DNA from: Streptomonospora nanhaiensis
GTDB lineage: Bacteria > Actinomycetota > Actinomycetes > Streptosporangiales > Streptosporangiaceae
Assembly: GCF_013410565.1 (NCBI RefSeq)
Contig: NZ_JACCFO010000001.1
Location: 3,286,001-3,350,000 of the forward strand
Direction of reading: 5' to 3'
DNA length: 64,000 bases
Under the pieces are notes generated by a model that did no database searches, was not told where the DNA came from, and saw only the letters and a program-made list of their open reading frames with translations. Shown here in pieces: positions 1 to 9,464 of the stretch; position 1 is the first letter of the stretch; each line of letters starts with the position of its first letter. A program made the translations under genes and the position numbers.

Positions 1-59
1 TTGAGCATGCTGTCGTGAGTGCCGCGCCGGCGCTTGCGCCGCTGCAGGACCTCGGCCAT
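1..59 (-). CDS. 5' end of an unidentified gene (partial)
   Basis: An ATG at 59-57 opens a frame on the minus strand that runs off the window edge. Only 19 codons are visible. They are very basic, with an RRKRRR run near residues 7-12, and the fragment is too short to assign a family. It lies 95 bases after the hemB stop on the same strand, so it could be the next gene of the tetrapyrrole operon. Confidence 0.45.
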   Translation of the reverse strand, partial: MAEVLQRRKRRRGTHDSML

Positions 60-154
60 GGGTGCCTCCCCGTTCGTCGTGTCGCGGTCGAGGCCGGTGG
101 GTGCGCCTCCCCGGCCTCGACCGCGAGCCGACGGGGAAGCGTGGTGTTCCCCGG

Positions 155-1138
155 TTACCGGAGCAGTCGTGCCGCCTCGGTGGCCCAGTAGGTGAGGATC
201 TGGGCCGCCCCCGCCCTCCGGAAGGAGAGCAGGGTCTCCATGATGGCCCGCTCGCGGTCGATCCAGCCTTTCTCCGCGGCCGCCTCGACCATCGCGTACT
301 CGCCGCTGACCTGGTAGGCCGATACGGGCACCGTGACCGCGTCGGCGACTCTGGCGACGATGTCCAGGTAGGCCAGGCCGGGTTTGACCATGACCATGTC
401 GGCGCCCTCGGCGATGTCCAGCTCGACCTCGCGCAGCGCCTCGCGGGCGTTGGCCGGGTCCTGCTGGTAGCCGGTGCGGTCGCCGAACCGGGGCGCGCCC
501 TCGGCCGCCTCGCGGAAGGGCCCGTAGAACGCCGAGGCGTACTTGGCGGCGTAGGCCAGGATCGCCGTCTGGGTGTGCCCGGACTCGTCCAGGGCCGCGC
601 GGATCGCCGCGACCTGGCCGTCCATCATGCCGCTGGGCGCCACCACGGCCACCCCCGCCTCGGCCTGGGCGCGCGCGATGGAGGCGTAGCGCTCCAGGGT
701 GGCGTCGTTGTCGACCTCGCCCTCGGGCGTGAGCAGGCCGCAGTGCCCGTGCGAGGTGTACTCGTCCAGGCACAGGTCGGCCATCAGCACGAGGTCGTCG
801 CCGACCTCGGCGGCCAGGTCGCGCAGGGCCAGCTGCACGATGCCCCGGGGGTCGTCGGCGGCCGAGCCGCGCTCGTCCTTCTCCGCCGGGATCCCGAACA
901 GGATCACCCCGCCGACCCCGGCCTCGGCCGCCTCCACCGCCGCCTTGCGCAGGCTGTCGCGGGTGTGCTGGAGGACCCCCGGCATGGAGCCCACCGGGTT
1001 GGGCTCGGCGATCCCCTCCTTGACGAACATCGGCAGGATCAGGTCCTCGGGCCGCACGCGGGTCTCGGCGACCAGCCGGCGCAGGGCCGGGGTGCGGCGC
1101 AGCCGGCGGGGCCGGGCCACGGGGTAACGGGCGTTCAT
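155..1138 (-). CDS. hemB: Delta-aminolevulinic acid dehydratase (porphobilinogen synthase)
   Basis: HemB condenses two 5-aminolevulinate molecules to porphobilinogen in the cytoplasm. The 327-residue length fits the family. Both active-site lysines are visible: Lys199 in [13 protein letters not shown] and Lys252 in [12 protein letters not shown]. The metal loop reads [14 protein letters not shown], with Cys123 and Cys133 but Asp125 where classical zinc enzymes have a third Cys. I recall this mixed site from other actinobacteria. The ATG at 1138 was chosen because the homologous region starts there; the longer open frame upstream has no family similarity. It follows hemD by 37 bases and is the last complete hem gene of the operon. 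Confidence 0.95.
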   Translation of the reverse strand: MNARYPVARPRRLRRTPALRRLVAETRVRPEDLILPMFVKEGIAEPNPVGSMPGVLQHTRDSLRKAAVEAAEAGVGGVILFGIPAEKDERGSAADDPRGIVQLALRDLAAEVGDDLVLMADLCLDEYTSHGHCGLLTPEGEVDNDATLERYASIARAQAEAGVAVVAPSGMMDGQVAAIRAALDESGHTQTAILAYAAKYASAFYGPFREAAEGAPRFGDRTGYQQDPANAREALREVELDIAEGADMVMVKPGLAYLDIVARVADAVTVPVSAYQVSGEYAMVEAAAEKGWIDRERAIMETLLSFRRAGAAQILTYWATEAARLLR

Positions 1139-1175
1139 AGGGGTCTCCCGATCAGGCGGTGGGGCGGTCACGCGG

Positions 1176-2870
1176 TCATACGGTCTTGCGGCGCCGCCCG
1201 CGCCGCTTCTGGCTGGGCTTGAGCGCCGGCTTGCCCGCCGCGAGCGCCTCGGCCCGTTGTGCGGCACCGTACTCCGAGAGCGCGGCGGCCAGGGCCGAAA
1301 CCGACGTGGTGGGCGCCACCACGTCCACGCGCAGGCCGAACTCGGCCGCGGTCTTGGCGGTCTCGGGCCCGATCACCGCGATGACGGTGGTGTTGTGCGG
1401 CTTTCCGGCGATGCCCACGAGATTGCGGACGGTGGAGGAGGAGGTGAAGAGGACGGCGTCGAACCCGCCGCCCTTGATCGCCTCGCGCACGGGCGCGGGC
1501 GGCGGCGCGGCCCGCACGGTGCGGTAGGCGGTGACGTCGTCGACCTCCCAGCCGAGGTCGGTGAGGCCCTTGGCCAGGGTCTCGGTGGCGATGTCGGCGC
1601 GCGGCAGCAGGACCCGCTCGATGGGGTCGAGTTCGGCGTCGTAGGGCGGCCACACCTCCACGAGCCCGGCGCCGGACTGGCGGTCCGGCGGCGGGGTGAG
1701 GTCGGGCTGGATGCCGAAGGCGCGCAGCGCGGCCGCGGTCTGCTCGCCGACGGCGGCGACCTTGACCCCGGCGAACGCGCGGGCGTCCAGGCCGTACTCC
1801 TCGAACCGCTCCCGGATCGCCTTCACCGCGTTGACCGAGGTGAACGCCACCCACTGGTAGCGGCCGGTGACCAGGCCGCGCACCGCGCGCTCCATCTGCT
1901 GGGGCGTGCGCGGGGGCTCCACCGAGATGGTGGGCACCTCCTCGGGCACCGCGCCGTAGCCGCGCAGCTGCTCCGACAGGCTGGCGGCCTGCTCCTTGGT
2001 GCGCGGCACCAGCACCCGCCAGCCGAACAGCGGCCGGTTCTCGAACCAGCCCTGCTCCTTGTCGGTGGTGACGCCCCTGCCCATCAGCAGCATGGCCGGG
2101 GAGGTGACGTTGTGGCCCTTGGCGTCGGCGGCCTTGAGGTCGGCGGCCAGCCGGGACAGCGTCGAGCGCACGGTGGTCTGCTCGGTGGTGGAGCCCATGC
2201 GCACGACCGCCACGGGGGTGGTGCCGGGCCGCCCCGCGGCGATCAGCGTCTTGCACAGCCGGTCGAAGCCGGGACCGCCGCGCGGCGCGTCGTCGTCGGG
2301 CAGGTCGGGGAACAGCACGACCAGCGAGGCGTCGCCCTCGGGCACGCCCTCCGACAGCCGCGCCCAGTCCAGGTCGGGTTCGAGCGCGCTGACGACGCGG
2401 ACCTCGCCGACGCCCTCGGGCAGCAGCGGCACCCCGGCGTAGGCGGGCACGGCGGTGATCGAGGACAGGCCGGGGATCACCTCGTACTCCACCCCGGCGG
2501 CGCGGCAGGCGGCGGCGAGTTCGGCGCCGCGGCAGCCCAGCAGCGGGTCGCCGCTGTAGAGGCGCACGACGCGGCGGCCCTCGCGGGCGTGGCCCACGGC
2601 CAGCGCGTTGATCTCGGCGCCGCTCTCGGCGGGCTCGATGACCGTGACGTCCTCGCGGCAGTGGCGCAGCAGTCCGGTGCGGTACTTGGCCAGCTCGGGG
2701 CCGGGCTCGCGGAGCAGGATGACCACGTCCGCCTTGGCGAGCGCGTCGGCGCCCCGCAGAGTCAGCAGCTCGGCGTCGCCGGGTCCGGCGCCCACCAGGG
2801 CCACGTGGCCGCTCCGGGCCGCACCGGCGGTCTCCGGACGCGGCTCCTGGGTCTCACTCTGCGGATTCAC
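1176..2870 (-). CDS. hemD: Fused uroporphyrinogen-III C-methyltransferase / uroporphyrinogen-III synthase (CobA-HemD)
   Basis: This 564-residue protein joins two activities. An N-terminal SUMT-like methylase domain (about residues 15-270) has the VGAGPGD motif and the [12 protein letters not shown] segment. A C-terminal HemD domain (about 280-540) closes hydroxymethylbilane into uroporphyrinogen III. The fusion is usual in actinobacteria and sits at the branch between haem and sirohaem or cobalamin. The GTG at 2870 was chosen because AAGGAG lies seven bases upstream. The tail is rich in Arg and Lys. A 153-base gap separates it from hemC, and hemB follows. Confidence 0.93.
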   Translation of the reverse strand: MNPQSETQEPRPETAGAARSGHVALVGAGPGDAELLTLRGADALAKADVVILLREPGPELAKYRTGLLRHCREDVTVIEPAESGAEINALAVGHAREGRRVVRLYSGDPLLGCRGAELAAACRAAGVEYEVIPGLSSITAVPAYAGVPLLPEGVGEVRVVSALEPDLDWARLSEGVPEGDASLVVLFPDLPDDDAPRGGPGFDRLCKTLIAAGRPGTTPVAVVRMGSTTEQTTVRSTLSRLAADLKAADAKGHNVTSPAMLLMGRGVTTDKEQGWFENRPLFGWRVLVPRTKEQAASLSEQLRGYGAVPEEVPTISVEPPRTPQQMERAVRGLVTGRYQWVAFTSVNAVKAIRERFEEYGLDARAFAGVKVAAVGEQTAAALRAFGIQPDLTPPPDRQSGAGLVEVWPPYDAELDPIERVLLPRADIATETLAKGLTDLGWEVDDVTAYRTVRAAPPPAPVREAIKGGGFDAVLFTSSSTVRNLVGIAGKPHNTTVIAVIGPETAKTAAEFGLRVDVVAPTTSVSALAAALSEYGAAQRAEALAAGKPALKPSQKRRGRRRKTV

Positions 2871-3023
2871 TGTGCGCTCCTTGACTGTCGGCTCGGACTC
2901 CCGCCCCCGGTCCGGGTGTCCGCGGCAGCGCCGCACGGCTCCTGCCGGCCGCGCCCGGGATGGGGGCGCGGCGATAGCGGGCGCTGCGCGCCACGCGTCC
3001 TGCTTGCGTCATCGCCGCCGGTG

Positions 3024-3965
3024 CTATCCCCCCGCGGCATCGGCGACGATCCGGTCGGCTCCTTCCCCGATCATCTCGCGGGCCAGCTCCCGGCCCAGGG
3101 AGGCGGCCGCTTCGACGGGGTCGGTGTCCTGGCCCAGCGCGATACCGCGCTCGCGCCGCACGGCCTGGCCGCCGTCGGGCGCCACCACGGCGGCGCGCAG
3201 CAGCAGCCGGCCGTCGTGGCACTCGGCGTAGGCGCCGACGGGCGCGGCGCAGCCGGCCTCCAGCTCGGCGAGCACGGTGCGCTCGGCGGTGACGGCGGCG
3301 CGGGTGGGGCCGTGGTCCACGGCGGTGAGGTAGGCGAGGTCGGCGGCGGCGCGCTCGGCCAGACACTCCACGGCCAGCGCGCCCTGCCCGGGCGCGGGCA
3401 GGACCTGCTCGGCCTCGAACACGTCGGTGACGTCGTCCAGGCGGCCCACGCGCGCCAGACCGGCGTAGGCCAGGACGACCGCGTCCAGCTCGCCGGAGGT
3501 GACCTTGCCCAGGCGGGTCTCGGCGTTGCCGCGGATGGGGACGTAGGACAGGTCGGGGCGCAGCGCGGCGAGCTGGGCCACGCGGCGCGGCGACCCGGTG
3601 CCCACGGTGGCCCCGGCCGGCAGGTCGGAGAACTTGCGGCCGTCGCGGGCGCACAGGGCGTCGCGGGGGTCGTCGCGCTCGGTGACGGCGATCACGGTCA
3701 GGCCCTCGGCCGGGGCGGTGGGCAGGTCCTTGAGCGAGTGCACCGCGAAGTCGATGCCGCCCGACAGCAGCTCGTCGCGCAGGTTGTTGACGAACACGCC
3801 GGTGCCGCCGAGCTGGGTGAGGTGGGCGCGGGTGATGTCGCCGTAGCTGGTGATCAGCTTCAGTTCCACGGCCACGCCGGTGCGCGCCGTGATGGCGTCG
3901 GCCACCTGCTGGGACTGGGTGGTGGCCATGGTGCTGCGGCGGGTGCCGAGCCGGGCCGGGGCCAT
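3024..3965 (-). CDS. hemC: Porphobilinogen deaminase (hydroxymethylbilane synthase)
   Basis: HemC polymerises four porphobilinogens into hydroxymethylbilane using a dipyrromethane cofactor. Visible landmarks are the catalytic Asp80 in HSLKDLPT, the GTGSPRRVAQ substrate-binding segment, and Cys239 in ELEAGCAAPVGAYA, which carries the cofactor. Length is 313 residues, normal for the family. The ATG at 3965 lies two bases beyond the hemA stop and has GGGAG at good distance. A GTG overlapping the stop is possible but has poorer ribosome-site spacing. Translational coupling to hemA is likely. Confidence 0.95.
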   Translation of the reverse strand: MAPARLGTRRSTMATTQSQQVADAITARTGVAVELKLITSYGDITRAHLTQLGGTGVFVNNLRDELLSGGIDFAVHSLKDLPTAPAEGLTVIAVTERDDPRDALCARDGRKFSDLPAGATVGTGSPRRVAQLAALRPDLSYVPIRGNAETRLGKVTSGELDAVVLAYAGLARVGRLDDVTDVFEAEQVLPAPGQGALAVECLAERAAADLAYLTAVDHGPTRAAVTAERTVLAELEAGCAAPVGAYAECHDGRLLLRAAVVAPDGGQAVRRERGIALGQDTDPVEAAASLGRELAREMIGEGADRIVADAAGG

Positions 3966-3967
3966 GG

Positions 3968-5458
3968 TCACTCTCCCTGGTCCGCGCCGCCGGGCGCGGG
4001 GTCGATGCGGGTGACGGCGTCGGGGCGCGCCGGGTCGAGGTCGAACAGCTCGCGCAGCGCGGCCTCGTAGGTGTCGCCGTTGGGTCCGGCCGCGAGTTCC
4101 TTCACGCGGACGGTGGGCTGGTGCAGCAGCTTGTCGACCACCCGGCGCATGGCGTGGGTGACCTCGCCGCGGGTCCGGTCGTCCAGGTCGGGCAGCCGGC
4201 CCTGGAGGCGCGCCAGCTCCGACTCCATGACCATGCGGGCCTTGCTGCGCAGCGCGACCACGGTGGGCGCGACGAGTTCGGCGCGGCGCACGCTCTGGTA
4301 CTCGGCGACCTCCTCGTCCACGATGCCGCGCGCCAGCGTGATGGCGCCGGCGCGGGCGGAGGAGTCGTCGGCGCCCTGCGCGACCGCCTGGCGCAGGTCC
4401 TCGATGTCGACCACGTGCACGCCGGGCAGGCCGCGCACGGCGGGGTCGATGTCGCGCGGCAGGGCGAGGTCGAGGAACACCAGGGGGCGGCCGGCCGGCC
4501 GGGGCCGGGCGCCGGCCTGGTCGCGGGTGACGACGAGGTCCTGGGCGCCGGTGCAGGAGATCACGAGGTCGGCCTCGGCGATCGCGTCGGCGACCGTGTC
4601 GGGGTCGGCGGGCACGGCGCGGGCGCGCAGGGGCTCGTAGGCCTCGGTGAGGCACTCGGCGAGCCGCTCGGCGCGCTCGTAGGTGCGGTTGGCCACGGTG
4701 ACGGCGGCGGCGCCCTGGCGCGCGACGGTGTTGGCGGAGAGCGCGCTCATGGAGCCGGCGCCCAGGACGAGCACGCGCAGCCCGGTGAAGGGCTGGGGCT
4801 CGGGCAGCGCGGCGGCGACGTCGGCGGCGGCCTCACCGGCGGCGGCGCCCTGCCCTGCGCCGGTGACCGGGCAGCCGGCCGGCGCGGCGGCGAGGTCGGC
4901 GGTGCCGGTGTCGGCCCCGGTGCCGCGCAGCCGCTCAAGGGCGACGCGCAGGCCCAGGCCGACCATGTCGGCGCCGGCGTGGTCGAGGTGGGTCTCGGTG
5001 TGGGCGCGCTTGCCCACGCGCAGCGCCCGCTGGCCGAGGTCGTTGAGCACCCGGCCCAGGGTGCCGCTCTGCTGGGCGTCCTTGAGGGCGTTGCGGACCT
5101 GCCCGAGGATCTGGCCCTCGCCGACCACCATGGAGTCCAGCCCGCAGGTGACGGAGAACAGGTGCTGGACCGCGCGCTCCTCGTAGTGCACGTAGGCGTG
5201 CTGCGACAGCTCGCTGAGGGGGACGCCGGTGTGCCAGGACAGCAGCTCGGTGATGGCGGCCACGGCGGGGTGGAACTTGTCGACGTCGGCGTAGACCTCG
5301 GTGCGGTTGCACGTGGAGACCATGAGCACCTCGTTGACCGAGGGCGCCGCCGCCATCTCCGACATGACCTTCAGGCGCGTCTGCCCCTCCATGGCGACGC
5401 GCTCCAAAAGCGCCACGGGCGAACTCCGGTGGCTCAGCCCAACGGCGAGGACACTCAT
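3968..5458 (-). CDS. hemA: Glutamyl-tRNA reductase
   Basis: HemA reduces glutamyl-tRNA to glutamate-1-semialdehyde with NADPH, the committed step of the C5 haem route. The nucleophile Cys50 is in STCNRTEVYA. The substrate domain continues with the motif GLDSMVVGEGQILGQV, and the NADPH fold is at VLVLGAGSMS. A low-complexity Ala/Gly insert of about 40 residues lies between the catalytic and Rossmann domains. The ATG at 5458 has GGAG five bases upstream. A GTG two codons earlier is less likely. It lies just downstream of rex on the same strand. Confidence 0.95.
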   Translation of the reverse strand: MSVLAVGLSHRSSPVALLERVAMEGQTRLKVMSEMAAAPSVNEVLMVSTCNRTEVYADVDKFHPAVAAITELLSWHTGVPLSELSQHAYVHYEERAVQHLFSVTCGLDSMVVGEGQILGQVRNALKDAQQSGTLGRVLNDLGQRALRVGKRAHTETHLDHAGADMVGLGLRVALERLRGTGADTGTADLAAAPAGCPVTGAGQGAAAGEAAADVAAALPEPQPFTGLRVLVLGAGSMSALSANTVARQGAAAVTVANRTYERAERLAECLTEAYEPLRARAVPADPDTVADAIAEADLVISCTGAQDLVVTRDQAGARPRPAGRPLVFLDLALPRDIDPAVRGLPGVHVVDIEDLRQAVAQGADDSSARAGAITLARGIVDEEVAEYQSVRRAELVAPTVVALRSKARMVMESELARLQGRLPDLDDRTRGEVTHAMRRVVDKLLHQPTVRVKELAAGPNGDTYEAALRELFDLDPARPDAVTRIDPAPGGADQGE

Positions 5459-5564
5459 CTGCACTCCAATGCGGGCGGCGTTCCGCTGCTCCGTACCTGC
5501 GAGGTTCCCCGCACGCGCGGGGGCGCCCCCTCTTCCGTCCGTGCTGCCCCCTGCGCGGCCCCCC

Positions 5565-6257
5565 TCACGCGGGATCGCCGCCGATCAGCTCGGGGCCCGC
5601 GTGGCCGTCCGCCTTCCGCTGCTCGTGGAAGGCCAGGATCTGCAGTTCGATGGACAAGTCGACCTTACGCACATCGACGCCCGGAGGCACATTGAGTACC
5701 ACCGGTGCGAAGTTGAGCACGCTGGTCACGCCCGCCTCGACGAACCGGTCGCAGACGTCCTGCGCGGCGGCGGCGGGTGTGGCGATCACGCCGATCGACA
5801 CGTTCTCCTCGCGCACAACGTCGGCGAGGGTGTCGATATGCCCGACCGCCAGGCCCGCGACCCGGTCGCCCAGCACCGACTCGTCGGCGTCGAGCAGGGC
5901 CGCGATGCGGAATCCGCGGGTGCCGAAGCCCCCGTAGTTGGCCAGCGCGCGCCCCAGGTTGCCCACGCCCACGATGGCCACCGACCAGTCCTGGGTGAGA
6001 CCAAGCTCACGCGAGATCTGGTATATGAGGTACTCCACGTCGTAGCCCACCCCGCGCGTGCCGTAGGACCCCAGGTGGGAGAGGTCCTTGCGGAGCTTGG
6101 CGGAGTTGACCCCGGTGGTCTCGGCGAGGTGCTCCGAGGACACGGTGGGGATCCCGCGCTCGTCCAGGGCCTGGAGGGCGCGCAGGTAGACGGGGAGGCG
6201 CGCGACAGTCGCCTCGGGGATGCCCCGGTCGCGGGGCCGTGGTGAAGGGGGGGTCAC
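5565..6257 (-). CDS. rex: Redox-sensing transcriptional repressor Rex
   Basis: Rex binds DNA when NADH/NAD is low and leaves it when NADH rises. It controls respiratory and haem genes. The 230-residue protein has an N-terminal winged helix (SAKLRKDLSHLGSYGTRGVGY) and a Rossmann domain with the GVGNLGRAL dinucleotide loop, ending in the swapped C-terminal helix. The start is a GTG at 6257 with AGGAG nine bases upstream. It heads the hemACDB cluster, the rex-hem arrangement known from Streptomyces, and its own promoter contains a matching Rex operator at 6404-6421. Confidence 0.95.
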   Translation of the reverse strand: MTPPSPRPRDRGIPEATVARLPVYLRALQALDERGIPTVSSEHLAETTGVNSAKLRKDLSHLGSYGTRGVGYDVEYLIYQISRELGLTQDWSVAIVGVGNLGRALANYGGFGTRGFRIAALLDADESVLGDRVAGLAVGHIDTLADVVREENVSIGVIATPAAAAQDVCDRFVEAGVTSVLNFAPVVLNVPPGVDVRKVDLSIELQILAFHEQRKADGHAGPELIGGDPA

Positions 6258-6392
6258 TGGCGTGCGCTCCTGGGCGGCGGTCGACTGTCGACACAGTCGG
6301 GACAGCCACGTCGACTGGTCCGGTCGGCACGGGCGCTCGACGGCCCTGATGTTCGGCTCCCCTGCCCCCGGCCGGTTGGGATTCCGCCTCTC

Positions 6393-6421
6393 AGATTACG
6401 CCCTTGTGAACGCGCGCACAA
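6393..6421 (-). promoter_or_regulatory. rex promoter with overlapping Rex operator (ROP)
   Basis: Reading the minus strand, TTGTGC (6421-6416) is 17 bases from TAATCT (6398-6393), a good vegetative promoter. The box TTGTGAACGCGCGCACAA (6404-6421 on the plus strand) overlaps the -35 and spacer and matches the Streptomyces ROP core TGTGAACGCGTTCACA at 14 of 16 positions. Rex bound here would block RNA polymerase, so rex and hemACDB are probably autoregulated by NADH/NAD. The predicted leader is about 130 bases. Confidence 0.75.
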
Positions 6422-6521
6422 AGTGGGGTGGCCAACGGTGGACGGCCGGATCGGGCCGCCCGCGCCCCCCTTGACACGCGCCGCCCGGTCGGCGCCGCCC
6501 CGCCCGCCGGCGGGCGGGGCC

Positions 6522-6812
6522 TCAGCGCCGGACGCGGCCGGTGAGGGCGGCCCGCAGCCGGTCCGCGTCGACCCGCCAGAAGTCGTGCTGCTCGCCGTCC
6601 ACGAAGACCACGGGGACCTTGTCCCAGTAGTCGTCGCGCTCCTCCTGCGTGGCGTCGGCGAGGTCGCGGACCTCGTAGGCCGCGCCCACCTCGGCGGTGA
6701 CCCGCTCGATGACCGCCAGCGCCTCGGCGCACAGGTGGCAGCCCTCCTTGCCGAGCATGGTCACCGTGCGGCCCGCCGCCGGGGCCTCCCCCCGCCTGCG
6801 CCTGCCGAACAT
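6522..6812 (-). CDS. Glutaredoxin family protein
   Basis: This 96-residue thioredoxin-fold protein carries the redox motif EGCHLC near residues 22-27 and the cis-Pro segment KVPVVFVDGEQ. It is similar to the DUF836/glutaredoxin-like proteins of actinobacteria, which likely reduce mixed disulphides; the substrate is unknown. The ATG at 6812 was chosen because AAGGGG lies upstream; the longer open frame lacks homology. It sits next to rex, so a redox role fits its setting. Confidence 0.8.
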   Translation of the reverse strand: MFGRRRRGEAPAAGRTVTMLGKEGCHLCAEALAVIERVTAEVGAAYEVRDLADATQEERDDYWDKVPVVFVDGEQHDFWRVDADRLRAALTGRVRR

Positions 6813-6950
6813 CGGCGCCCCCTTCCCGTTCGTCGCCGCGCCGCGGCGGGCCGCCCCGCTCCGCGTGTGGTCCGGGCCGCCAGGTCGTGTGACCGGCGCC
6901 CCCTGTGACATGGCGCTCGCCGCCGTGCGCGGCGCGCGCCCCAAAGCGGG

Positions 6951-7211
6951 TCAGCCGCCCGCGAAGGGCGGCAGCACCTCGATCACGCTGCCCTCGCGCA
7001 ACTGCACCTGGTCGTGTGGCCGCGTGCCCACGGGGTACTCGTCCACCAGGAAGGACGAGCGCTCCAGGACCCTCAGCAGCCGATCGTCGCCGCCGTGCGC
7101 GGCGCGCACCTGCTCCAGGACCTCGGCCAGCGTGGCGCCGGTCACGGGCTCCTCGGCCGTGCCGGCGGCCTCCTTGGCCGCGGCCCAGTAGCGGATGGTT
7201 CCGTTCAGCAT
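6951..7211 (-). CDS. MoaD/ThiS family ubiquitin-like sulfur carrier
   Basis: The 86-residue product has the beta-grasp pattern of MoaD/ThiS and ends in Gly-Gly after VLPPFAGG, the tail that is adenylated and thiocarboxylated in this family. The ATG at 7211 has AAGGA about ten bases upstream. It diverges from glnR. No activating enzyme or molybdopterin/thiamine gene lies beside it, so the pathway cannot be named. A plain hypothetical beta-grasp protein is the alternative. Confidence 0.75.
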   Translation of the reverse strand: MLNGTIRYWAAAKEAAGTAEEPVTGATLAEVLEQVRAAHGGDDRLLRVLERSSFLVDEYPVGTRPHDQVQLREGSVIEVLPPFAGG

Positions 7212-7321
7212 CGGTTGATTATCCTTGGTGGTCTCGGAGGCGAACACTTCATTATTTCTCCGGCGGGGGCAACGGCGCCTTCGACCACAACCGCCTTGCG
7301 CGGGGTGACGGGAAGAGACGC

Positions 7322-8089
7322 ATGAGCCACCTGCTGCTGCTGACGAACTCCAACGAACCGTCCGACCACGTCCTACCCGCTCTCGGTCTGCTCCTGCACT
7401 CGGTGCGCGTCGCGCCGGCCGAGGCGGGCGCGCTGCTGTCCACGGGTGCCGACCGGTCGTCCAGCATGCCCGTCGACGCCATCCTCGTCGACGCCCGCAC
7501 CGACCTCGCCACGGTCCGCAACTTCTGCCGCCTGCTCGACACCACGGGCCTGGACTGCCCGCTGCTCGCCGTCCTGACCGAGGGCGGTGTCGCCGCGCTC
7601 ACCCCCGACTGGCAGATCGACGACTTCCTGCTGACCTCCGCCGGCCCGGCCGAGGTCGAGGCCCGGCTGCGGCTGGCGATCGGGCAGGCCGACTCCGGCG
7701 CCGACGACCCCGACGAGATCCGCCGCGGCGACCTCGTGATCGACGAGGCCACCTACATCGCGCGGCTGCGCGGGCGCATCCTCGACCTCACCTTCAAGGA
7801 GTTCGAGCTGCTGAAGTTCCTCGCCCAGCACCCGGGCCGGGTCTTCACCCGCGCCCAGCTGCTGCAGGAGGTCTGGGGCTACGACTACTTCGGCGGCACC
7901 CGCACCATCGACGTCCACGTGCGGCGGCTGCGCGCCAAGCTGGGCAGCGAGTACGAGTCCCTGATCGGCACCGTGCGCAACGTCGGCTACCGGTTCGTGC
8001 CCGACCCCGCCACCAAGGCCGCCGACCCCTCCGCCCAGCGCGACGGCCGCACCGAGGACTCCCCGCACACCGCCCCCGCCTCCGGCTGA
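7322..8089 (+). CDS. glnR: Nitrogen regulator GlnR (orphan OmpR-type response regulator)
   Basis: GlnR controls glutamine synthetase, ammonium and nitrate genes in actinomycetes. The 255-residue protein has an atypical receiver domain (residues 1-120) with the conserved Asp57 in [11 protein letters not shown], and an OmpR winged helix (about 135-230) containing [20 protein letters not shown] and [10 protein letters not shown]. Close similarity across the C-terminal half to Streptomyces GlnR supports the name. No sensor kinase is adjacent, as is typical. The ATG at 7322 follows GGAAGAG. The Ser/Thr-rich tail is variable in the family. Confidence 0.92.
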   Translation: MSHLLLLTNSNEPSDHVLPALGLLLHSVRVAPAEAGALLSTGADRSSSMPVDAILVDARTDLATVRNFCRLLDTTGLDCPLLAVLTEGGVAALTPDWQIDDFLLTSAGPAEVEARLRLAIGQADSGADDPDEIRRGDLVIDEATYIARLRGRILDLTFKEFELLKFLAQHPGRVFTRAQLLQEVWGYDYFGGTRTIDVHVRRLRAKLGSEYESLIGTVRNVGYRFVPDPATKAADPSAQRDGRTEDSPHTAPASG

Positions 8090-8128
8090 CGCCGCCGGCC
8101 CCGCGCCGACCTGCGACGACACCGCCGC

Positions 8129-8164
8129 CACCGGGGCCGCGGCACCGCCGCGCCGTCCCCGGTG
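8129..8164 (+). terminator. Candidate terminator after glnR
   Basis: CACCGGGG (8129-8136) pairs with CCCCGGTG (8157-8164), enclosing a GC-rich loop. It lies 40 bases after the glnR stop and before the next promoter-like TAGGAT at 8203. There is no T-run, as is common for actinomycete terminators. Confidence 0.45.
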
Positions 8165-8316
8165 CCTGTGTGCGGGGTCTCGTTTACGGGCCCGGGATTG
8201 TCTAGGATGCGTTAGCAGTGTCGGCGTGCGTGACCGCTCCCCTGCTCCACGTGACCATGACCTCGCGGGCGGCGCCGGCCACGCACCAGCGGCGCCCTGA
8301 CCGAGGAGGCAACGCC

Positions 8317-9354
8317 ATGTCGCGCGGCAAGCGGCTCCCCCCGACCCGCTTCCCCCTGCCCCTGCGCCTGGCCGCCGCGCTGCCCGTCGGAACCCTGGTC
8401 GTGGGTTCGGGCCTGGTGGGGTTCGCGCCGCCGGCCGCGGCGTCCGACGCCCCCCTGCTCAGCTTCGCCCCGGCGGCGGCCACCGTCGACCCCGGCCAGC
8501 CGGCCGAGTCCACCCTGACCGTCTCCCCCGGCGGCGCCGACCCGCTGACCGAGCGGGTGTGCCTGGGCGACCTCACCGTCGACAACGGGTTCACCGCCGA
8601 GGAGCTGACGGAGCCGGAGCCCCCGGCCACCGCCGTGGTCAGCGGCAAGCCCGATTCCGAGGCCGACGTCGTCCGGGTCACGGCCCGGCTCAGCTACGCC
8701 GTCATCGCCGCCGACCGCGACTGCGCCGACTACACCGGCCCCTACCACTCCACCACCCAGACCATCGCGCCGTTCACGGTGCGAATCCGCCAACCCGAGC
8801 CCACACCGACCCCCACCCCCACGCCCTCCACCACGCCGCCGTCCTCCCCGCCGCAGTCCTCTTCGCCGCCGCCACCGAGCGGCTCCGACGGCGGCGGCTC
8901 CTCGGGCGGCGGCGACCGCGGCTCCGAATCCGACAACCGCGGCGGAACGGGCGACCGCGGCGGATCGGGCACCGGGCGCGGCGGGTCCACCGCGCCCCCG
9001 CACAGCCCGGTTACCACCCGCGACGACCTCGGCGCGCCCGAGAGCCGCGGCGGCCTCGGCGACGGCCCCGCCGACCTCCCCGAACTCCCCGAGGGCGATC
9101 CCCTGCTGCCCGGCCTGGAGCCGCCCTCCGGCGACGACCCGCTGGCCGACCTCCCCACCGTCGAACCCGGCGAGGGCGAATCCGACGGCACCAGCGAGGT
9201 CGCCGCCCGCGAGTCCTCCCCCGCGTCGGCGGTCACCCCGGCCGTGCTGCTGCTGTTCCTGCTGCTGTTGCTGCTGTTCTCCACGCCGCTGGCGCCCGCC
9301 CGCCGGGTGCGCACCGGCCCCACGGCCTACCGGGGCCGCCGCCGCAAGCGCTGA
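8317..9354 (+). CDS. Putative secreted, membrane-anchored surface protein with Pro/Thr and Gly/Ser linkers
   Basis: The 345-residue product starts with a basic n-region and a hydrophobic core ending in PPAAASDAP (signal peptide, about residues 1-37). A globular domain with two cysteines follows (about 40-150). Next come a Pro/Thr/Ser stretch, a Gly/Ser/Asp stretch and an acidic region. A final transmembrane helix is AVLLLFLLLLLLFSTPLA with a basic tail. This is the plan of a cell-wall-spanning anchored protein. The ATG at 8317 has GAGGAGG at ideal spacing. I do not recognise the extracellular domain. It sits between glnR and mshD. Confidence 0.75.
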   Translation: MSRGKRLPPTRFPLPLRLAAALPVGTLVVGSGLVGFAPPAAASDAPLLSFAPAAATVDPGQPAESTLTVSPGGADPLTERVCLGDLTVDNGFTAEELTEPEPPATAVVSGKPDSEADVVRVTARLSYAVIAADRDCADYTGPYHSTTQTIAPFTVRIRQPEPTPTPTPTPSTTPPSSPPQSSSPPPPSGSDGGGSSGGGDRGSESDNRGGTGDRGGSGTGRGGSTAPPHSPVTTRDDLGAPESRGGLGDGPADLPELPEGDPLLPGLEPPSGDDPLADLPTVEPGEGESDGTSEVAARESSPASAVTPAVLLLFLLLLLLFSTPLAPARRVRTGPTAYRGRRRKR

Positions 9355-9464
9355 CCCCCGCGCCGCACCCGGCCCCCGCGCCCCGCGCGCCCGCGCTCCC
9401 CCACGGCCCGGTCGTCCCGTGGCGGTCGGCGCGCGCCCGCTCCCGCCGTCTAGGCTCGAAGACC

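Noticed and set aside
1257-4070. 937-codon plus-strand open frame
   Set aside because: It is the antisense shadow of hemD and hemC, with shadow-type composition (His, Gly, Val, Gln rich) and no domain.
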